Source of the DNA: Achromobacter mucicolens | GTDB taxonomy: Bacteria; Pseudomonadota; Gammaproteobacteria; Burkholderiales; Burkholderiaceae_B | Assembly (NCBI RefSeq): GCF_902859725.1 | Contig: NZ_CADIJP010000009.1 | Span: forward strand, 62,001 to 126,000 | Reading direction: 5' to 3' | Length of the DNA stretch: 64,000 nt | Translations under genes and position numbers: made by a program | Notes under the pieces: model-generated | What the model was told of the DNA's origin: nothing | The model's database searches: none | The model's input: only the letters and a program-made list of their open reading frames with translations | In this document: positions 53,195 to 63,211 of the stretch, piece by piece | Numbering within the stretch: the stretch's first letter is position 1 | How the letters are laid out: every line of letters begins with the position of its first letter

Positions 53195-54636
53195 TTGTCC
53201 TTGCTGGGCTCGACTCCGGTCGGCGTGATCTTCATGCGCTGGGGCGTCCCGCCGCCGGCCTTGGCGTCAGCCTTGGCCTGGGCGCGGGCCGAGCCCTTCT
53301 GCACCGGCTTGCCGGCCAGCAGGTTCAGCGCCTGCTGAAGCTGGAAGTCGTCCTTGCCGCCGAATTCAAACACCTTGGCCGGCAGTTCCACGTTGTCCTG
53401 GTCGGCGCTGGACTTGATCTCGTTGGTGGTCTGCTGGTTCGACAGGTGGCGTTGCAGGTCGGCTTCGCGCGGCAGGCGGAACAGGTCGCCGTCGGCCGTA
53501 TCGGCAACGACGTAGTCCGGTTCGATGCCGGTCGCCTGGATGGAGCGGCCGCTGGGCGTGAAGTAACGCGACGTGGTGAGCTTGACCGCGGTGGATTCGG
53601 ACAACGGCAGGATCACCTGCACCGAGCCCTTGCCGAACGTGCGGTTGCCCAGCACCTTGGCACGCTTGTGGTCCTGCAGCGCGCCGGCCACGATTTCGGA
53701 TGCCGAGGCCGAGCCCACGTTCACCAGCACCACCATCGGCACCGTCTTGGTCCAGGCCGGCAGGCCGGACAGGTAGTTGCTTTCGCCGCGAGCGTATTCC
53801 GACGGCGTGGCCAGGTACTTGTGGCGGGCGTCCGGGGTGCGGCCGTCCGTGGACACGATGAGCGCATCGGGCGGCAGGAACGCGCCGGACACGCCGATGG
53901 CGCTGGTCAACAGGCCACCCGGGTCATTGCGCAGATCCAGCACGAGGCCCTTGGGCGGTTCCTTCGCGCCCAGCTCCTTGAGCTGGCGGGCGAGATCGGC
54001 GCCGGTCTTTTCCTGGAACTGGGCGACGCGCACGTAGGCGATGCCGTTGTCCAGCATCTTGCTGCGCACGCTGCGCACCTTGATGATGTCGCGCACGATC
54101 TTCAAGACGATCGGCTGCGGCCGGTCGGCGCGCATGATCGTCAGGGTGATGGGCGACTTGGGCGCGCCGCGCATGAGCTTGACCGCGTCGTTCAGGGTCA
54201 TGCCCTTGGTGGGCGTGTCGTCGATCTTGATGATGAGGTCGCCAGCCATGACGCCCGCGCGGGCGGCGGGCGTGTCTTCGATGGGCGAGATGACCTTCAC
54301 GAAGCCGTCTTCGGCGCCGACCTCGATGCCCAGGCCGCCGAACTCGCCTTGCGTCGCGGTCTGCATCTCGCGGAACGCGTCGGCATCCAGGTAGGCGGAG
54401 TGGGGATCCAGGTTCGACACCATGCCGGAGATGGCATTGTCGATCAGGGTCTTGTCGTCGACGGCCTCGACGTAGTTGTTCTTGATGGCGGCAAACACAT
54501 TGCTCAGTTGCCTGAGCTCGTCCAGAGGCAGGGGGCTGCCGCGCTGGGCGACCGCAGTCACGCCAACACTGAGCAACACGCCAGCCACCGCACCGATGGC
54601 AATCAGACCGAAACCGCGAAACTTACGAGTGCCCAT
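53191..54636 (-). CDS. ctpA: C-terminal processing peptidase (S41 family)
   Basis: A 481-residue periplasmic serine protease anchored by an N-terminal helix (GLIAIGAVAGVLLSVGVTAVA). A PDZ domain (GFVKVISPIEDTPAARAGVMAGDLIIKID) precedes the S41 core, with the catalytic Ser in NVGSASASEIV and Lys in RTFGKGSVQ. A Lys/Ala-rich tail ends the protein. Such peptidases trim periplasmic proteins, including envelope-hydrolase regulators. The ATG at 54636 has GGAAG upstream; a GTG 6 nt earlier is the alternative. It follows envC, 136 nt away, and overlaps moeB. Confidence 0.93.
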   Translation of the reverse strand: MGTRKFRGFGLIAIGAVAGVLLSVGVTAVAQRGSPLPLDELRQLSNVFAAIKNNYVEAVDDKTLIDNAISGMVSNLDPHSAYLDADAFREMQTATQGEFGGLGIEVGAEDGFVKVISPIEDTPAARAGVMAGDLIIKIDDTPTKGMTLNDAVKLMRGAPKSPITLTIMRADRPQPIVLKIVRDIIKVRSVRSKMLDNGIAYVRVAQFQEKTGADLARQLKELGAKEPPKGLVLDLRNDPGGLLTSAIGVSGAFLPPDALIVSTDGRTPDARHKYLATPSEYARGESNYLSGLPAWTKTVPMVVLVNVGSASASEIVAGALQDHKRAKVLGNRTFGKGSVQVILPLSESTAVKLTTSRYFTPSGRSIQATGIEPDYVVADTADGDLFRLPREADLQRHLSNQQTTNEIKSSADQDNVELPAKVFEFGGKDDFQLQQALNLLAGKPVQKGSARAQAKADAKAGGGTPQRMKITPTGVEPSKDK

Positions 54637-54772
54637 GCACACTTCCCGAATTTTGTTTTCGCCGATGGGTTTGGTAATTTACCAACGGTATTTTTCCAAC
54701 GACATTCATTTACCGACAGCATCTGCGCCGATCGCATCCCAGCAAACCGGTGCACGACCAGCCGACCTACAT

Positions 54773-56374
54773 CTACTGCGCCAGCCATTGGGCCGGGTCC
54801 ACTGGAGCGCCACGATGGCGAATTTCAAAGTATAGGCCGGATTCCACTTGGCCGCCGGTCGCGCCGACGGTTGCAATAGTATCGCCGCCAGCCACCGGAT
54901 CGCCCACCCGTTTGAGCAGGCTCTGGTTGTAAGCATAGACGGTCAGGTACTGCTGGCCATGATCCACAATGATCAGGTTGCCAAAGCCGCGCAGCCAATC
55001 GGCGTAAACCACAGTACCGGGGGCCACCACCTTGACGGGCGTCCCTTCTGGCGCGCGCAGCACCACACCCCGCCATACGCCCCCGTCCGGGCGATCCACC
55101 CCGAACCTGCCCTGCACCTGTCCGCGCACCGGCATGGCCAGCCCATGCCGCAGGCCGTTGCCGCCGCCCACGGGCGGGGCCTTGGCGGCCTGCTGGGCCG
55201 ATGCATTGCGCGTTGGAGTGGCGGGTTCGTCAATCGGTTCCGTCTTTTTGGGCGGTTCGGCAGGCTTTGTTTGCGCCGGCGTATCGGCAGGGCCGCCAAT
55301 GCGGGTCTGGCGCTGCTCGGCGGGACGCAATCCGGCGGCATCCGGGTCGGCCACGGCCACCGGGCCCCGATTCTGGCGGGCGGCCGCCTCGACCTGTTCG
55401 CGCGCCTGGGCGGCCTCGCGGGCTTCGTTGTCGCGGCGGGCGCCGTCCTCGGCGACCTTGCGGTCGGCCTCGGCCTTGCGGCGGGCGTCCTGCGCACGGC
55501 GTTCGGCTTCGGCGCGCTTCCTGGCTTCTTCAGCCACGCGGCGGGCTTCCTCGGCCGCACGCCGCGCCTCCTCGGCCCGGCGGACTTCCTCGGCGCGCTT
55601 GCGCGCCTCTTCCGCCTTGCGCGCTTCCTCGATCTGCTTGGCAATCGCCGCGTCCAGATCGGTGATGAGCCGCGACAGGCGCTGATCGTCACGCCCGAGC
55701 TTGTTGGCCTCGGCGCGCTGGGCGGCGATCTGCCCTTCCAGCTGGGCCAGCAGGCTGGCGCGCTCTTTTTGCTGCGCGACCAGCGCGGTTTTCTGTTCGG
55801 AGGTCTCGGCGACCCCTTTTTCGATTTCGGCGCGGCGTTCATCCGCGCGGGCTTGCAACGCCGCCAGGCGGTCGATGTCGGCCCGCAAGGCCTTCACGGC
55901 GTCGGCCCGGGCGCGGGACACGTAGTCCAGATAGCCCAGATTGCGGCCCAGCACCTGGGGATCGTCGCCGGAGAGCAGCGCCGTCCAGGGCGACAGGCCG
56001 CTGGTGTATTGGGTGCGCAGCTGGTCGGCCAGCTCGACGCGGCGCTTGGCCAGCACGGCCTCCTGCGCGGTGATCTGCTTTTCCAGCGACGCGAGATCGG
56101 CCGTCGCCTTGCGGTTGGCCTCGGCCAGTTCCTTCAGGCGCAGGTTGATCCGGGAAATGGACGATTCCGACTGCTTGAGCGCGTCGGCCGCCTCTTTGCG
56201 GGCGGCCTCGCGGTCGTCGATTTCCTTTTGCAGGCTCTCGATGCGGTCGCGCAAGGCGGCCTGCTGTTTCTCGGCATCGGACTGACGCCCGGCAAGGTCG
56301 CTGGGCGCGGCGCGCGCAGGCAGCGTCCCACTGGCCAACATGACCGCCAACAACAACCCCGCCGTGCGACGCAT
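54773..56374 (-). CDS. envC: Murein hydrolase activator EnvC (M23-like)
   Basis: A 533-residue periplasmic protein: signal peptide (LLLAVMLASGTLPARA), a long coiled coil (about 35-330, very rich in Glu, Ala and Arg, with many EEARR repeats), a Pro-rich linker and a C-terminal LytM domain. The LytM domain lacks zinc ligands: positions that carry His in active M23 peptidases read GVVLRAPEGT and LYFEIRHRG, as in E. coli EnvC. It should therefore activate division amidases rather than cut peptidoglycan itself. The ATG at 56374 is 7 nt past the gpmA stop; the longer frame is rejected. Confidence 0.92.
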   Translation of the reverse strand: MRRTAGLLLAVMLASGTLPARAAPSDLAGRQSDAEKQQAALRDRIESLQKEIDDREAARKEAADALKQSESSISRINLRLKELAEANRKATADLASLEKQITAQEAVLAKRRVELADQLRTQYTSGLSPWTALLSGDDPQVLGRNLGYLDYVSRARADAVKALRADIDRLAALQARADERRAEIEKGVAETSEQKTALVAQQKERASLLAQLEGQIAAQRAEANKLGRDDQRLSRLITDLDAAIAKQIEEARKAEEARKRAEEVRRAEEARRAAEEARRVAEEARKRAEAERRAQDARRKAEADRKVAEDGARRDNEAREAAQAREQVEAAARQNRGPVAVADPDAAGLRPAEQRQTRIGGPADTPAQTKPAEPPKKTEPIDEPATPTRNASAQQAAKAPPVGGGNGLRHGLAMPVRGQVQGRFGVDRPDGGVWRGVVLRAPEGTPVKVVAPGTVVYADWLRGFGNLIIVDHGQQYLTVYAYNQSLLKRVGDPVAGGDTIATVGATGGQVESGLYFEIRHRGAPVDPAQWLAQ

Positions 56375-56381
56375 AGAGATA

Positions 56382-57134
56382 TCAGTCCTTCTTGGCCTTG
56401 CCCTGGGCTGCAACCGCAGCCATGGCCGCCTCGATCTCGGCGGCATCGCCCAGATAATAGTGGCGGATCGGGCGCAGGTCATCATCCAGTTCATAGACGA
56501 GCGGCTGGCCGGTCGGGATGTTCAGGTTGACGATGTCGTCGTCCGACACGTTGTCCAGATGCTTGATCAGGGCGCGCAGGCTGTTGCCGTGGGCCGCGAT
56601 CAGCACCTTGCGGCCGGAACGGATGGCCGGGGCGATCGATTCGTTCCAGAACGGCAGCACGCGGGCCACGGTGTCCTTCAGGCACTCGGTGGCGGGCAGC
56701 TGGTCGGCCGGAATCTTGGCGTAGCGGCTGTCGAAACGCGGGTGGCGTTCGTCGTCCAGGGACAACGGTTCCGGGGCGATGGCGTAGGCGCGGCGCCAGA
56801 TCAGCACCTGCTCGTCGCCGTACTTGGCGGCCGTTTCGGACTTGTTCAGGCCTTGCAGGGCGCCGTAATGGCGCTCGTTCAGGCGCCAGTTCACACCGAC
56901 CGGGGTGTACATGGCGTCCATGGCGTCCAGCGCGATCCACAGGGTGCGAATGGCGCGCTTGAGCACGGAGGTGTAGGCCAGGTCAAAGGCGAAGCCTTCC
57001 TTCTTGAGCAGTTCGCCCGCCTTGCGGGCCTGTTCGCGGCCCGTGTCGGTCAGGTCGACGTCGGTCCAGCCGGTGAAACGGTTTTCCAGATTCCACTGGC
57101 TTTCACCGTGGCGCATCAGTACGAGTTTGTGCAT
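56382..57134 (-). CDS. gpmA: 2,3-bisphosphoglycerate-dependent phosphoglycerate mutase
   Basis: A 250-residue dPGM with the phospho-His motif LMRHGES (His9), [20 protein letters not shown], and the second His in [15 protein letters not shown]. It interconverts 3- and 2-phosphoglycerate in glycolysis and gluconeogenesis. It heads the gpmA-envC-ctpA-moeB run on the minus strand and is divergent from the rhodanese-grxC-secB-gpsA run. Confidence 0.97.
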   Translation of the reverse strand: MHKLVLMRHGESQWNLENRFTGWTDVDLTDTGREQARKAGELLKKEGFAFDLAYTSVLKRAIRTLWIALDAMDAMYTPVGVNWRLNERHYGALQGLNKSETAAKYGDEQVLIWRRAYAIAPEPLSLDDERHPRFDSRYAKIPADQLPATECLKDTVARVLPFWNESIAPAIRSGRKVLIAAHGNSLRALIKHLDNVSDDDIVNLNIPTGQPLVYELDDDLRPIRHYYLGDAAEIEAAMAAVAAQGKAKKD

Positions 57135-57348
57135 GGTTTGGGGCGCCCGCAGCGCGGGTTAAAGTTGGAGGATGGTTAAGGAATGGGCTCATTTTATAAT
57201 TGAGTGATTTTGCCCGTGATTCTGCCCCGGCGCACCGCGTCCATGTCCTGGACGCGATGCATCAGGGTTCGCCCCTACCCGGCTGGCCGGCGGACTTGCC
57301 GACGTGCAAGCCGGCGTAGCGCCAGCCGACGTACTACAGGAAGCCTTC

Positions 57349-57771
57349 GTGGACCTTTTGCAATTCTTGCTCGATAAAAACAACATTTTCATTGTCGCCG
57401 TCGCCGTGGTGTCCGGCGTGATGCTGATCATTCCGGCCCTGCGCAAGGGCCGTACCGGATCCGCCATCAGCACGAATGAAGCCATCCAGATGGTCAACCA
57501 GCGCAATGCCGTGTGGGTCGACGTACGCCCTGCCGAGCAATTCCAGGCCGGCCACATTGCCCAGGCACGAAACGTGCCGGCAGCCGACATCGAGCAGAAG
57601 GCCAGCTCGCTGCCCAAGAACAAGCCGCTCGTGGTGGTTTGCGACAATGGCCGCGATTCGGCCCGCGCCGCCGCCAAGCTGCGCGCTCAGGGCTTTACCG
57701 ACGTCGTGCCGCTGGAAGGCGGCATGCGCGCCTGGTCCGCCGCCAGCCTGCCGGTCACCCAGAAGGGTTGA
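57349..57771 (+). CDS. Membrane-anchored rhodanese-like sulfurtransferase
   Basis: A 140-residue protein with one N-terminal helix (NIFIVAVAVVSGVMLIIPAL) and a rhodanese domain (NAVWVDVRPAEQFQAGHIAQARNVPAADI). The active-site loop is CDNGRDSA with Cys98. The frame starts with GTG at 57349, preceded by CAGGAAG; the upstream ATG-like extension has no homology. It is first in the rhodanese-grxC-secB-gpsA cluster, a conserved beta-proteobacterial and gamma-proteobacterial neighbourhood (YibN-like). Confidence 0.9.
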   Translation: MDLLQFLLDKNNIFIVAVAVVSGVMLIIPALRKGRTGSAISTNEAIQMVNQRNAVWVDVRPAEQFQAGHIAQARNVPAADIEQKASSLPKNKPLVVVCDNGRDSARAAAKLRAQGFTDVVPLEGGMRAWSAASLPVTQKG

Positions 57772-57823
57772 AGCGGGCGGACTCGCCCCCATCTACCTAT
57801 CCTTGTACCCACAGGAGCGCCCA

Positions 57824-58081
57824 ATGAACAAAGTCGTCATGTACAGCAAGGACTATTGCCCTTATTGCGCCCGCGCCAAGTCGCTGCTCGAGCAGCGCGG
57901 CGTGACCGACCTGGAAATCATCCAGATCGACCGGGAACCGTCCCAGCGCGATGTCATGATCGAACGCACTGGCCGGCGCACCGTCCCGCAGATCTTCATC
58001 GGCGATACCCATGTCGGCGGTTGCGACGACCTGATGGCCCTGGACCGCTCGGGTGGACTCACCCCCTTGCTGAACGGCTAA
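57824..58081 (+). CDS. grxC: Glutaredoxin 3
   Basis: An 85-residue glutaredoxin with the active site CPYC (Cys12, Cys15), the glutathione-binding TVPQIFIGD and GGCDDL motifs. It reduces disulphides and glutathione adducts in the cytoplasm. AGGAG precedes the ATG. It lies 52 nt after the rhodanese gene and 37 nt before secB. Confidence 0.96.
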   Translation: MNKVVMYSKDYCPYCARAKSLLEQRGVTDLEIIQIDREPSQRDVMIERTGRRTVPQIFIGDTHVGGCDDLMALDRSGGLTPLLNG

Positions 58082-58118
58082 TCGCCCCTTTTTGCCTCTC
58101 CCACCAACGGAAACACTC

Positions 58119-58655
58119 ATGGCTGATCAAGACCAAAACTCCCAGCAAGAAGGCGGCAACGACGCGCCCTCGTTCAATCTGCAGCGCGTCTACCTGAAAG
58201 ACCTCTCGCTGGAAATGCCTAACGCGCCGCACGTGTTCCTGGAGCAGGAAGCGCCCCAGGTCGAGGTGAGCATCACCGTGGGCGGTCAGCGCCTGGCCGA
58301 AACCGTGTTCGAAACCACGGTCACCGTCACCGTCACCACGCGCATCAACGACAAGGTCGTGTACCTGGTCGAAGGCACGCAAGCCGGCATCTTCGAAGCG
58401 GCCAACATCCCCGAAGAACAGCTTGATCCGCTGCTGGGCATTGTCTGCCCCACGATGCTCTACCCGTACCTGCGCGCCAACATCGCCGACGCGATCACCC
58501 GCACCTCGATGCCCCCGCTGCACCTGACCGAAGTCAACTTCCAGGCCCTGTACGAACAGCGCATCGCCGAACTGCAACAGCAGCAGGCTGGCGCCGCCAA
58601 TGGTAGCGGCGGCGACTCGGGCATCATCCTGCCCCCCGGCGCGACCCGCCAGTAA
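58119..58655 (+). CDS. secB: Protein-export chaperone SecB
   Basis: A 178-residue Sec[25 protein letters not shown] at the start, [24 protein letters not shown] and [40 protein letters not shown] in the core. It holds precursors unfolded and hands them to SecA. It has a somewhat longer, Gln/Gly-rich C-terminus than E. coli SecB. Confidence 0.97.
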   Translation: MADQDQNSQQEGGNDAPSFNLQRVYLKDLSLEMPNAPHVFLEQEAPQVEVSITVGGQRLAETVFETTVTVTVTTRINDKVVYLVEGTQAGIFEAANIPEEQLDPLLGIVCPTMLYPYLRANIADAITRTSMPPLHLTEVNFQALYEQRIAELQQQQAGAANGSGGDSGIILPPGATRQ

Positions 58656-58672
58656 GCACCCCGCGGCGCCCC

Positions 58673-59740
58673 ATGAACCAACCCGCCGAGCCGCGCCTGC
58701 GCGTCGCCGTCCTGGGTGCGGGCAGTTGGGGCACCGCGCTGGCGGCGGCCGCCAGCCGCCGCCACCCCACCCAGCTCTGGGCGCGCGAAGCCGCGCAAGC
58801 GGCCGCCATGGCCGCCACCCACGAAAATGCCCGCTATCTGGCGGGCATTTCCCTGCCCAAGACGCTGCAGTTTTCCGCCGATCTGGACGCCACGCTGCGC
58901 ACCTTGCAGGACGACGCCGCGCGCCCCCTGATCGTGCTGGGCGTGCCCGTCGCGGGTCTCATGTCCATCTGCGAGGCGCTGTCGCAACGGCTGCCCTCGC
59001 TGGGCCTGCAGGACACCCCCATCGTCTGGACGTGCAAGGGCTTTGAAGCCGACACGGCCAGGCTGCCCCACGAAATCATGCGCGAGGCCCTGCCCGGCGC
59101 AACGGGCGGCGCCTTGTCAGGCCCCTCGTTCGCCCGAGAAGTCGCGCAAGGCCTGCCCGTCGCGCTGACGGTCGCCAGCAGCAGCCCCGCGCTGCGCGAG
59201 GTCACGACCGCGGCGTTCCATGGCGCGGCGCTGCGGGTGTACGCCAGCACCGACCTGGTCGGCGTCGAGGTGGGCGGCGCGCTAAAGAACGTGATCGCGG
59301 TTGCCTGCGGCATCTGCGACGGCCTTGCGCTGGGCACCAATGCCCGCGCAGCCCTGATTACCCGCGGTCTGGCCGAGATGACCCGTTTTGGCGTCGCGCT
59401 GGGCGCGCAGGCCGAAACCTTCGCCGGGCTGACCGGCCTGGGCGATCTGGTGCTGACCGCCACGGGCGAGCTATCGCGCAACCGGCGCGTGGGCCTGGAG
59501 ATCGGCGCCGGCCGCAAGCTGGCCGACATCCTGGCCAGCGGCATCACCGCCGAGGGCGTGCGCTGCGCCCGCGCCGCGCTGGAACGCGCCCGCGCCATCA
59601 ATGTCGAATTGCCCATTACCGAAGCCGTGTGCGCCGTGCTGTTCGAAGGCGTGGCGCCCATGACGGCCGTCTCGGCCCTGCTGGCGCGGGACGCCCGTTA
59701 CGAAGGGTCCGGCTCCGGCGAGGCCTTCGGCGCCGCCTAG
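58673..59740 (+). CDS. gpsA: Glycerol-3-phosphate dehydrogenase (NAD(P)+)
   Basis: A 355-residue GpsA with the NAD site [41 protein letters not shown], the catalytic-lysine region [21 protein letters not shown] and [23 protein letters not shown]. It makes sn-glycerol-3-phosphate for phospholipid synthesis. It follows secB by 17 nt. Confidence 0.96.
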   Translation: MNQPAEPRLRVAVLGAGSWGTALAAAASRRHPTQLWAREAAQAAAMAATHENARYLAGISLPKTLQFSADLDATLRTLQDDAARPLIVLGVPVAGLMSICEALSQRLPSLGLQDTPIVWTCKGFEADTARLPHEIMREALPGATGGALSGPSFAREVAQGLPVALTVASSSPALREVTTAAFHGAALRVYASTDLVGVEVGGALKNVIAVACGICDGLALGTNARAALITRGLAEMTRFGVALGAQAETFAGLTGLGDLVLTATGELSRNRRVGLEIGAGRKLADILASGITAEGVRCARAALERARAINVELPITEAVCAVLFEGVAPMTAVSALLARDARYEGSGSGEAFGAA

Positions 59741-59805
59741 ACCGCGCCTCTGTCCATTCCGCTCCGACAACAACACACGACACCCACCCCGAGGAGACAT
59801 CCTTC

Positions 59806-60798
59806 ATGACGCAAACCCGCAAGTTCCGGGTCGGCCCGCTGCTGCGTGGCCTTTGCCTGAGCCTGGCCGCCATTGTGCCCTTTGCCGCCCATGCCGACTG
59901 GCCTGAGCGCCCGATCCACATGGTGGTGCCCTTCCCGCCGGGCTCGTCTCCCGACATCCTGGCGCGCACGATTTCCGAGCCGCTTTCCCAGGCCCTGGGT
60001 CAGCCCATCGTCATCGACAACAAGCCGGGCGCGGGCGGCAACATCGGCACGCGCATGGTGGCGCAGGCCAAGCCCGATGGTTACACGCTGCTCTACACGA
60101 TCAACGGCCCGCTGGTCACCGCCCCCACCCTGTACAAGAAGACGCTGGGCTACGACCCCCTGACCGATCTGGAGCCGGTGTCGCTGGTGGGCACCAGCCC
60201 CAACGTGCTGGTGGTGCCGGGCAGCCTGAAGGTCGACAACGTCCAGGACTTCGTCAAGCTGGTCAAGGGCCGCGGCAATTCGCTGAACTACGGGTCGGTC
60301 GGCCCGGGCAGCTCGGCCCACCTGGCCATGGAGATGTTCAAGGAGAGCGCGGGCGTGGACCTGGCGCACATCCCGTATTCCGGCTTTCCCCAGGTCATCA
60401 CCGCCATCATCGGCGGCGACGTGCAGGCCGGTTTCATGGTGCCGGCGATCGCCGTGCCGCAGGCTCGCGACGGCAAGGTCAAGCTGCTGGCCGTGACCAG
60501 CCTGCAGCCCAGCGACGCCCTGCCCGGCGTGCCGACCATGGCCTCGCAAGGCTATCCGGATTTCGAGGCCATCTCGTGGAATGCGATCCTGGCGCCGGCC
60601 GGCACGCCCACGCCGATCGTCGAACGGCTCAATAGCGAACTGGCGCGCATCATCAATAGCGATGCCGTGCGCAAGCAGCTCGCGCTGCAATACTTCACGC
60701 CCGCCCCGTCCACCCCGGAAGCCCTGACCGCCCGCATCAAGAATGAAAAGGCGCGTTGGGACCAGGTGATCGACAAGCTCAAGCTGTCGCTGGACTGA
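59806..60798 (+). CDS. Bug/TctC-family periplasmic solute-binding protein
   Basis: A 330-residue receptor with signal peptide (LCLSLAAIVPFAAHAD) and the Bug fingerprint WPERPIHMVVPFPPGSSPDILAR, followed by NKPGAGGNIGTRMVAQAKPDGYTLL and YGSVGPGSSAHLAMEMF. It is an orphan receptor: no TctA/TctB genes are nearby. GAGGAG precedes the ATG at 59806. The ligand is unknown; a carboxylate is typical of the family. Confidence 0.92.
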   Translation: MTQTRKFRVGPLLRGLCLSLAAIVPFAAHADWPERPIHMVVPFPPGSSPDILARTISEPLSQALGQPIVIDNKPGAGGNIGTRMVAQAKPDGYTLLYTINGPLVTAPTLYKKTLGYDPLTDLEPVSLVGTSPNVLVVPGSLKVDNVQDFVKLVKGRGNSLNYGSVGPGSSAHLAMEMFKESAGVDLAHIPYSGFPQVITAIIGGDVQAGFMVPAIAVPQARDGKVKLLAVTSLQPSDALPGVPTMASQGYPDFEAISWNAILAPAGTPTPIVERLNSELARIINSDAVRKQLALQYFTPAPSTPEALTARIKNEKARWDQVIDKLKLSLD

Positions 60799-60820
60799 GC
60801 TTCCCGGCCGAAGGGCGGCG

Positions 60821-61291
60821 CTATGCGCCGCCTTCGTAACCCTGCTGGCGCCAGGCTTCGAACACCGTAACCGCCACGGCATTCGACAGGTTCAGGCTGC
60901 GCTGGCCGGTGCGCATCGGCAGCCGCAGCCGCTGCTGCGGCGGAAACATCGCCTGGTGCTCGTCGGACAGGCCAGCGCTTTCGCGGCCAAACACGAACAC
61001 ATCCCCCGGCTTGAAACTGACATCGGCCACGCTGCGCTGCGCGTGCGTGGTCAGCGCATAGATGCTGGAGGCGACCGCGCCGGTATCTTCCAGCGCCTCC
61101 CGCAGCGTGTCGTGCACGCGCACGGGTTGCCACTCGTGATAGTCCAACCCGGCCCGCCGCATGCGGGCGTCATCCAGTTCAAACCCCAACGGCCGCACCA
61201 GATGCAGCTGCGCGCCGGTATTGGCGCACAGGCGAATGGCGTTGCCCGTGTTGGGCGGGATCTCCGGGCAGACAAGAATGACGTGGAACAT
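60821..61291 (-). CDS. trmL: tRNA (cytidine(34)-2'-O)-methyltransferase TrmL
   Basis: A 156-residue SPOUT methyltransferase: MFHVILVCPEIPPNTGNAIRLCANTGAQLHLVRPLGF at the N-terminus and the knot motifs VFVFGRESAGL and LNLSNAVAVTVFEAWRQ near the end. TrmL modifies the wobble base of tRNA-Leu. The ATG at 61291 is the family start; the longer frame adds 46 unrelated residues. Confidence 0.94.
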   Translation of the reverse strand: MFHVILVCPEIPPNTGNAIRLCANTGAQLHLVRPLGFELDDARMRRAGLDYHEWQPVRVHDTLREALEDTGAVASSIYALTTHAQRSVADVSFKPGDVFVFGRESAGLSDEHQAMFPPQQRLRLPMRTGQRSLNLSNAVAVTVFEAWRQQGYEGGA

Positions 61292-61425
61292 GGCGCAGGG
61301 AAGATGAAAAGGCGTGCGGCCGGAAGCGGCCGCAGGCGTGATTGTCGCCGATTTGCCAGGATGGGCCGGCGCGCGGCAGGCCATTCTGGCGGCCGGGCCT
61401 GGACGCCGGCCGATGCAATCCGGCG

Positions 61426-62199
61426 TCATGGCGTGCGCGCGGCCACCAGCACCGTGACGCTGGCCGCGCCCGCCGCCATCAGGGCCTGCGCTGCGGCCCC
61501 AGCGGTGCTGCCAGTGGTCATCACGTCGTCCACCACCGCCACATGCCGACCAAGAACGGTGCCGGTGCAGGTAAAAAGACCCACGGCCCCGCGCTGCCTG
61601 GCGCGCCGGTCCAGCGTGGCCTGGCGGGGCGTCTCGCGCCGCCGCGCCAGAACAAGGCGCGGCGCGGGCAGCGACAGTTCCGCGGCCAGGCTGCGCGCGA
61701 TCTCGGCCGCCGGATTCATTCCGCGCTGGCGCAGCGAAGCGCGGCTGGCCGGGATGGGGACCAGGACCAGATCGGCAGGCCAGGCTCCCGCGCCCGGACT
61801 GGCTGCCCCGTCCGCCGCCTGCAGCGCCTGCGCCATCAGCCGCGCCAGCACCGGCGCCATGCTGAGCCGCAACTGCGTCTTGAGCATCAGGATCAGCGAG
61901 TCGCCGGGCGGCGCGTAGTCAAAGGCCGCGACGGTCCGGCTGAATGTGCGCGGCGCCGCGAGGCAGGCCGCGCAATGCTGCCCGCCGCCTTTCAGGCGAA
62001 GCGCGCACTGCGGGCATCTGGCCGATGCGCCCGGCGGCCCCGCCAGGATGTCGGCCTGGCAGCCGGCGCACAGCCGCGCCCCCGCGACCCGTGCGCCGCA
62101 TAAGGGGCAATCGCCGCCCACGCGCGACAGCAGCCGTCGCCCCATGCCCAGTAGGGGCAATCGGAGCCTGCGGCCGGGATGCGCAATAATGTGTGCCAT
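61426..62199 (-). CDS. comF: ComF-family phosphoribosyltransferase-like protein
   Basis: A 257-residue ComF protein with N-terminal zinc-binding Cys pairs (CPLCGARV, CAGC, CPQC, CAAC) and a C-terminal PRTase domain whose PRPP loop is VAVVDDVMTTGSTAGAA. ComF proteins take part in DNA uptake in competent bacteria and are widespread elsewhere with an unclear role. It is divergent from the BioC-like gene, 51 nt apart. Confidence 0.92.
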   Translation of the reverse strand: MAHIIAHPGRRLRLPLLGMGRRLLSRVGGDCPLCGARVAGARLCAGCQADILAGPPGASARCPQCALRLKGGGQHCAACLAAPRTFSRTVAAFDYAPPGDSLILMLKTQLRLSMAPVLARLMAQALQAADGAASPGAGAWPADLVLVPIPASRASLRQRGMNPAAEIARSLAAELSLPAPRLVLARRRETPRQATLDRRARQRGAVGLFTCTGTVLGRHVAVVDDVMTTGSTAGAAAQALMAAGAASVTVLVAARTP

Positions 62200-62250
62200 C
62201 CCAGATCAAACCATGCTCCGCCCCCGGGCGATCCCGCGGGCGCGACCGAA

Positions 62251-63186
62251 ATGTCCCTGCCAGAATCCGCAACGCCCCCCTCCCTGCCCCTCGTCAGCGC
62301 CGACGTGCCGCGCCAGTTCGCGCGCCGCGGCGACCTGGCTGACGCCCAATTCCTTTACGGCGAGGTGGCGCGCCGCATGCTCGGCCGCCTGCAGTACATC
62401 CGCGTGCAGCCGCAAGCCTTGCTGGACGCCGGCTGCGGCGCCGGCGACAACCTGCCGCTGCTGCGCGAGCGCTACCCGGATGCCGCCTATACGGGCCTGG
62501 ACAACTGTGAACCGCTGCTCAGCCAAGCACGCAAGCGCCACGCGCCGGGCGGCCTGTCGGCCTGGATCGGCAAGCTGGCGCGCCGCGGCCCCGCCGCCCC
62601 CGCGTTCGTCAACGCGGATCTGGCCAATACGGGCCTGCCCCCTGAATCGCTGGAATTGGTGTGGTCAAACATGGCCATGCACTGGCACCGCGAACCGCAC
62701 GCCGTGCTGGCCGAGTGGCGCCGCATCCTGAAAGTGGGTGGCCTGGCGATGTTCTCCTGTCTGGGCCCGGCCACCCTGCGCGAACTGCGCCAGGCAGTGG
62801 CGGACGCGGGCCTGCGCACCGCCACGCCGTCCTTCGTGGACATGCACGACTTCGGCGACCTGCTGGTGGAGAATGGCTTCGCGGATCCGGTCATGGACCA
62901 GGAAATCCTGACCCTGACCTATCGCAGTCCGGAAAAGCTGCTGCAGGACGTGCGCGCGCTGGGCGGAAACCCGGCGGAAGGCCGCCGCGGCGGGCTGGTG
63001 GGACGGGACTGGCGCGACCGCCTGTGCGCCGCGCTGGAAGCGCAGCGCAATGCCGATGGTCTGATCGTGCTGAGCATCGAGGTGGCGTACGGCCACGCCT
63101 GGCGCGCCGCCGCGCATCGGACCGTGGCGGGAGAAACCCGCCTGTCGGTCAGCGCGATCGGCGGCCGGCACCGCGGGGCCCCCTAA
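62251..63186 (+). CDS. bioC: SAM-dependent methyltransferase, BioC-like
   Basis: A 311-residue class I methyltransferase with motif I LLDAGCGAGDNLPLL, YTGLDNCEPLL, SNMAMHWHREPHAVLAEWRRILKVGGLAMFSCLGPATLREL. The WSNMAMHW and FSCLGPATLREL blocks are typical of BioC, which methylates malonyl-ACP to start biotin synthesis. The N-terminal VPRQFARRGDLADAQFLYGEVARRML fits too. No other bio genes are in view, so the pathway assignment is probable, not certain. A GC-rich hairpin overlaps its stop codon. Confidence 0.82.
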   Translation: MSLPESATPPSLPLVSADVPRQFARRGDLADAQFLYGEVARRMLGRLQYIRVQPQALLDAGCGAGDNLPLLRERYPDAAYTGLDNCEPLLSQARKRHAPGGLSAWIGKLARRGPAAPAFVNADLANTGLPPESLELVWSNMAMHWHREPHAVLAEWRRILKVGGLAMFSCLGPATLRELRQAVADAGLRTATPSFVDMHDFGDLLVENGFADPVMDQEILTLTYRSPEKLLQDVRALGGNPAEGRRGGLVGRDWRDRLCAALEAQRNADGLIVLSIEVAYGHAWRAAAHRTVAGETRLSVSAIGGRHRGAP

Positions 63187-63202
63187 CACGAGGGCCCCGC
63201 GG
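63171..63202. terminator. GC-rich hairpin between convergent genes
   Basis: CCGCGGGGCCC (63171-63181) and GGGCCCCGCGG (63192-63202) are perfect 11-bp arms with a 10-nt loop, spanning the end of the BioC-like gene. No T-tract follows on either strand, so it is a terminator-like or pausing hairpin between two converging transcripts rather than a classical terminator. Confidence 0.45.
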
Positions 63203-63211
63203 CTGGCACTT